Assembly: GCA_021785235.1 (NCBI GenBank)
Contig: JAJYGB010000347.1
Location: 1-7,219, forward strand
Reading direction: 5' to 3'
DNA length: 7,219 nt
Source: Bacteroidota bacterium
Lineage (GTDB): Bacteria > Bacteroidota > Kryptoniia > Kryptoniales > JAKASW01
Below the pieces are notes generated by a model, which worked only from the letters and a program-made list of their open reading frames with translations, did not search any database and had not been told where the DNA came from. Both the position numbers and the translations under genes were made by a program. Shown here piece after piece: positions 7,170 through 7,219 of the stretch (its first letter is position 1; each line of letters begins with the position of its first letter).

Positions 7170-7219
7170 GTCAATACCTTTATCTGAGTAGATTGAATGA
7201 GTTAGTATGCCGGTGGATT

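Noticed and set aside
7149..7219. Minus-strand frame open from the right edge to a TAG at 7149-7151, a possible C-terminus of a convergent gene.
   Set aside because: Only about 23 codons are visible, an open run of that length is common by chance, the peptide matches no family I recognise, and it overlaps the self-complementary element.
7207..7219. ATG at 7207 as the start of a downstream + strand gene.
   Set aside because: Only four codons are visible and there is no convincing ribosome binding site upstream.
7115..7219. Hammerhead ribozyme suggested by CGAAAC at 7160-7165 and GTC soon after.
   Set aside because: No CTGANGA core strand occurs in a position that would complete the three-way junction.

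Overview
The window is a dense bacterial segment with every gene I can support on the + strand. It has roughly balanced base composition and leaderless-looking gaps of 52-70 nt between the first three genes. Weak Shine-Dalgarno sequences and secreted GH76 and GH92 enzymes would suit a polysaccharide-degrading bacterium, for example of the Bacteroidota/Ignavibacteria (FCB) type. That placement is an inference only; there is no 16S rRNA or other phylogenetic marker here.

Positions 1-5442 hold three carbohydrate-active enzymes in a row. The first is a GH76 endo-alpha-1,6-mannanase-like protein cut at its 5' end by the window edge. The second is a 730-residue secreted protein that looks like an uncharacterised TIM-barrel glycoside hydrolase (DUF6259-like). 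The third is a secreted GH92 exo-alpha-mannosidase. GH76 plus GH92 is the enzyme pairing seen in loci that degrade alpha-mannan (yeast or fungal wall, mannoprotein): GH76 cuts the alpha-1,6 backbone and GH92 trims alpha-mannosyl residues. The middle protein is the unknown partner. No SusC/SusD, transporter or regulator lies in the window.

Positions 5443-5581 form a 139-nt gap with a GC-rich hairpin and a separate T8 tract. Positions 5582-7022 hold two overlapping genes for a two-subunit UxaA-family hydro-lyase: a 98-residue SAF-domain subunit and a 385-residue catalytic subunit. Neither has a signal peptide, so they are probably cytoplasmic. The family includes altronate dehydratase, galactarate dehydratase and (2R)-sulfolactate sulfo-lyase; the substrate here cannot be fixed from sequence alone.

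The last 197 nt carry no supported gene but contain two striking inverted repeats. One is an imperfect 21-bp hairpin followed by T6, a likely terminator. The other is a 55-nt strongly foldable element capped by a possible GCAA tetraloop, whose role is unknown. I see no tRNA, rRNA, CRISPR array, insertion sequence or phage gene.
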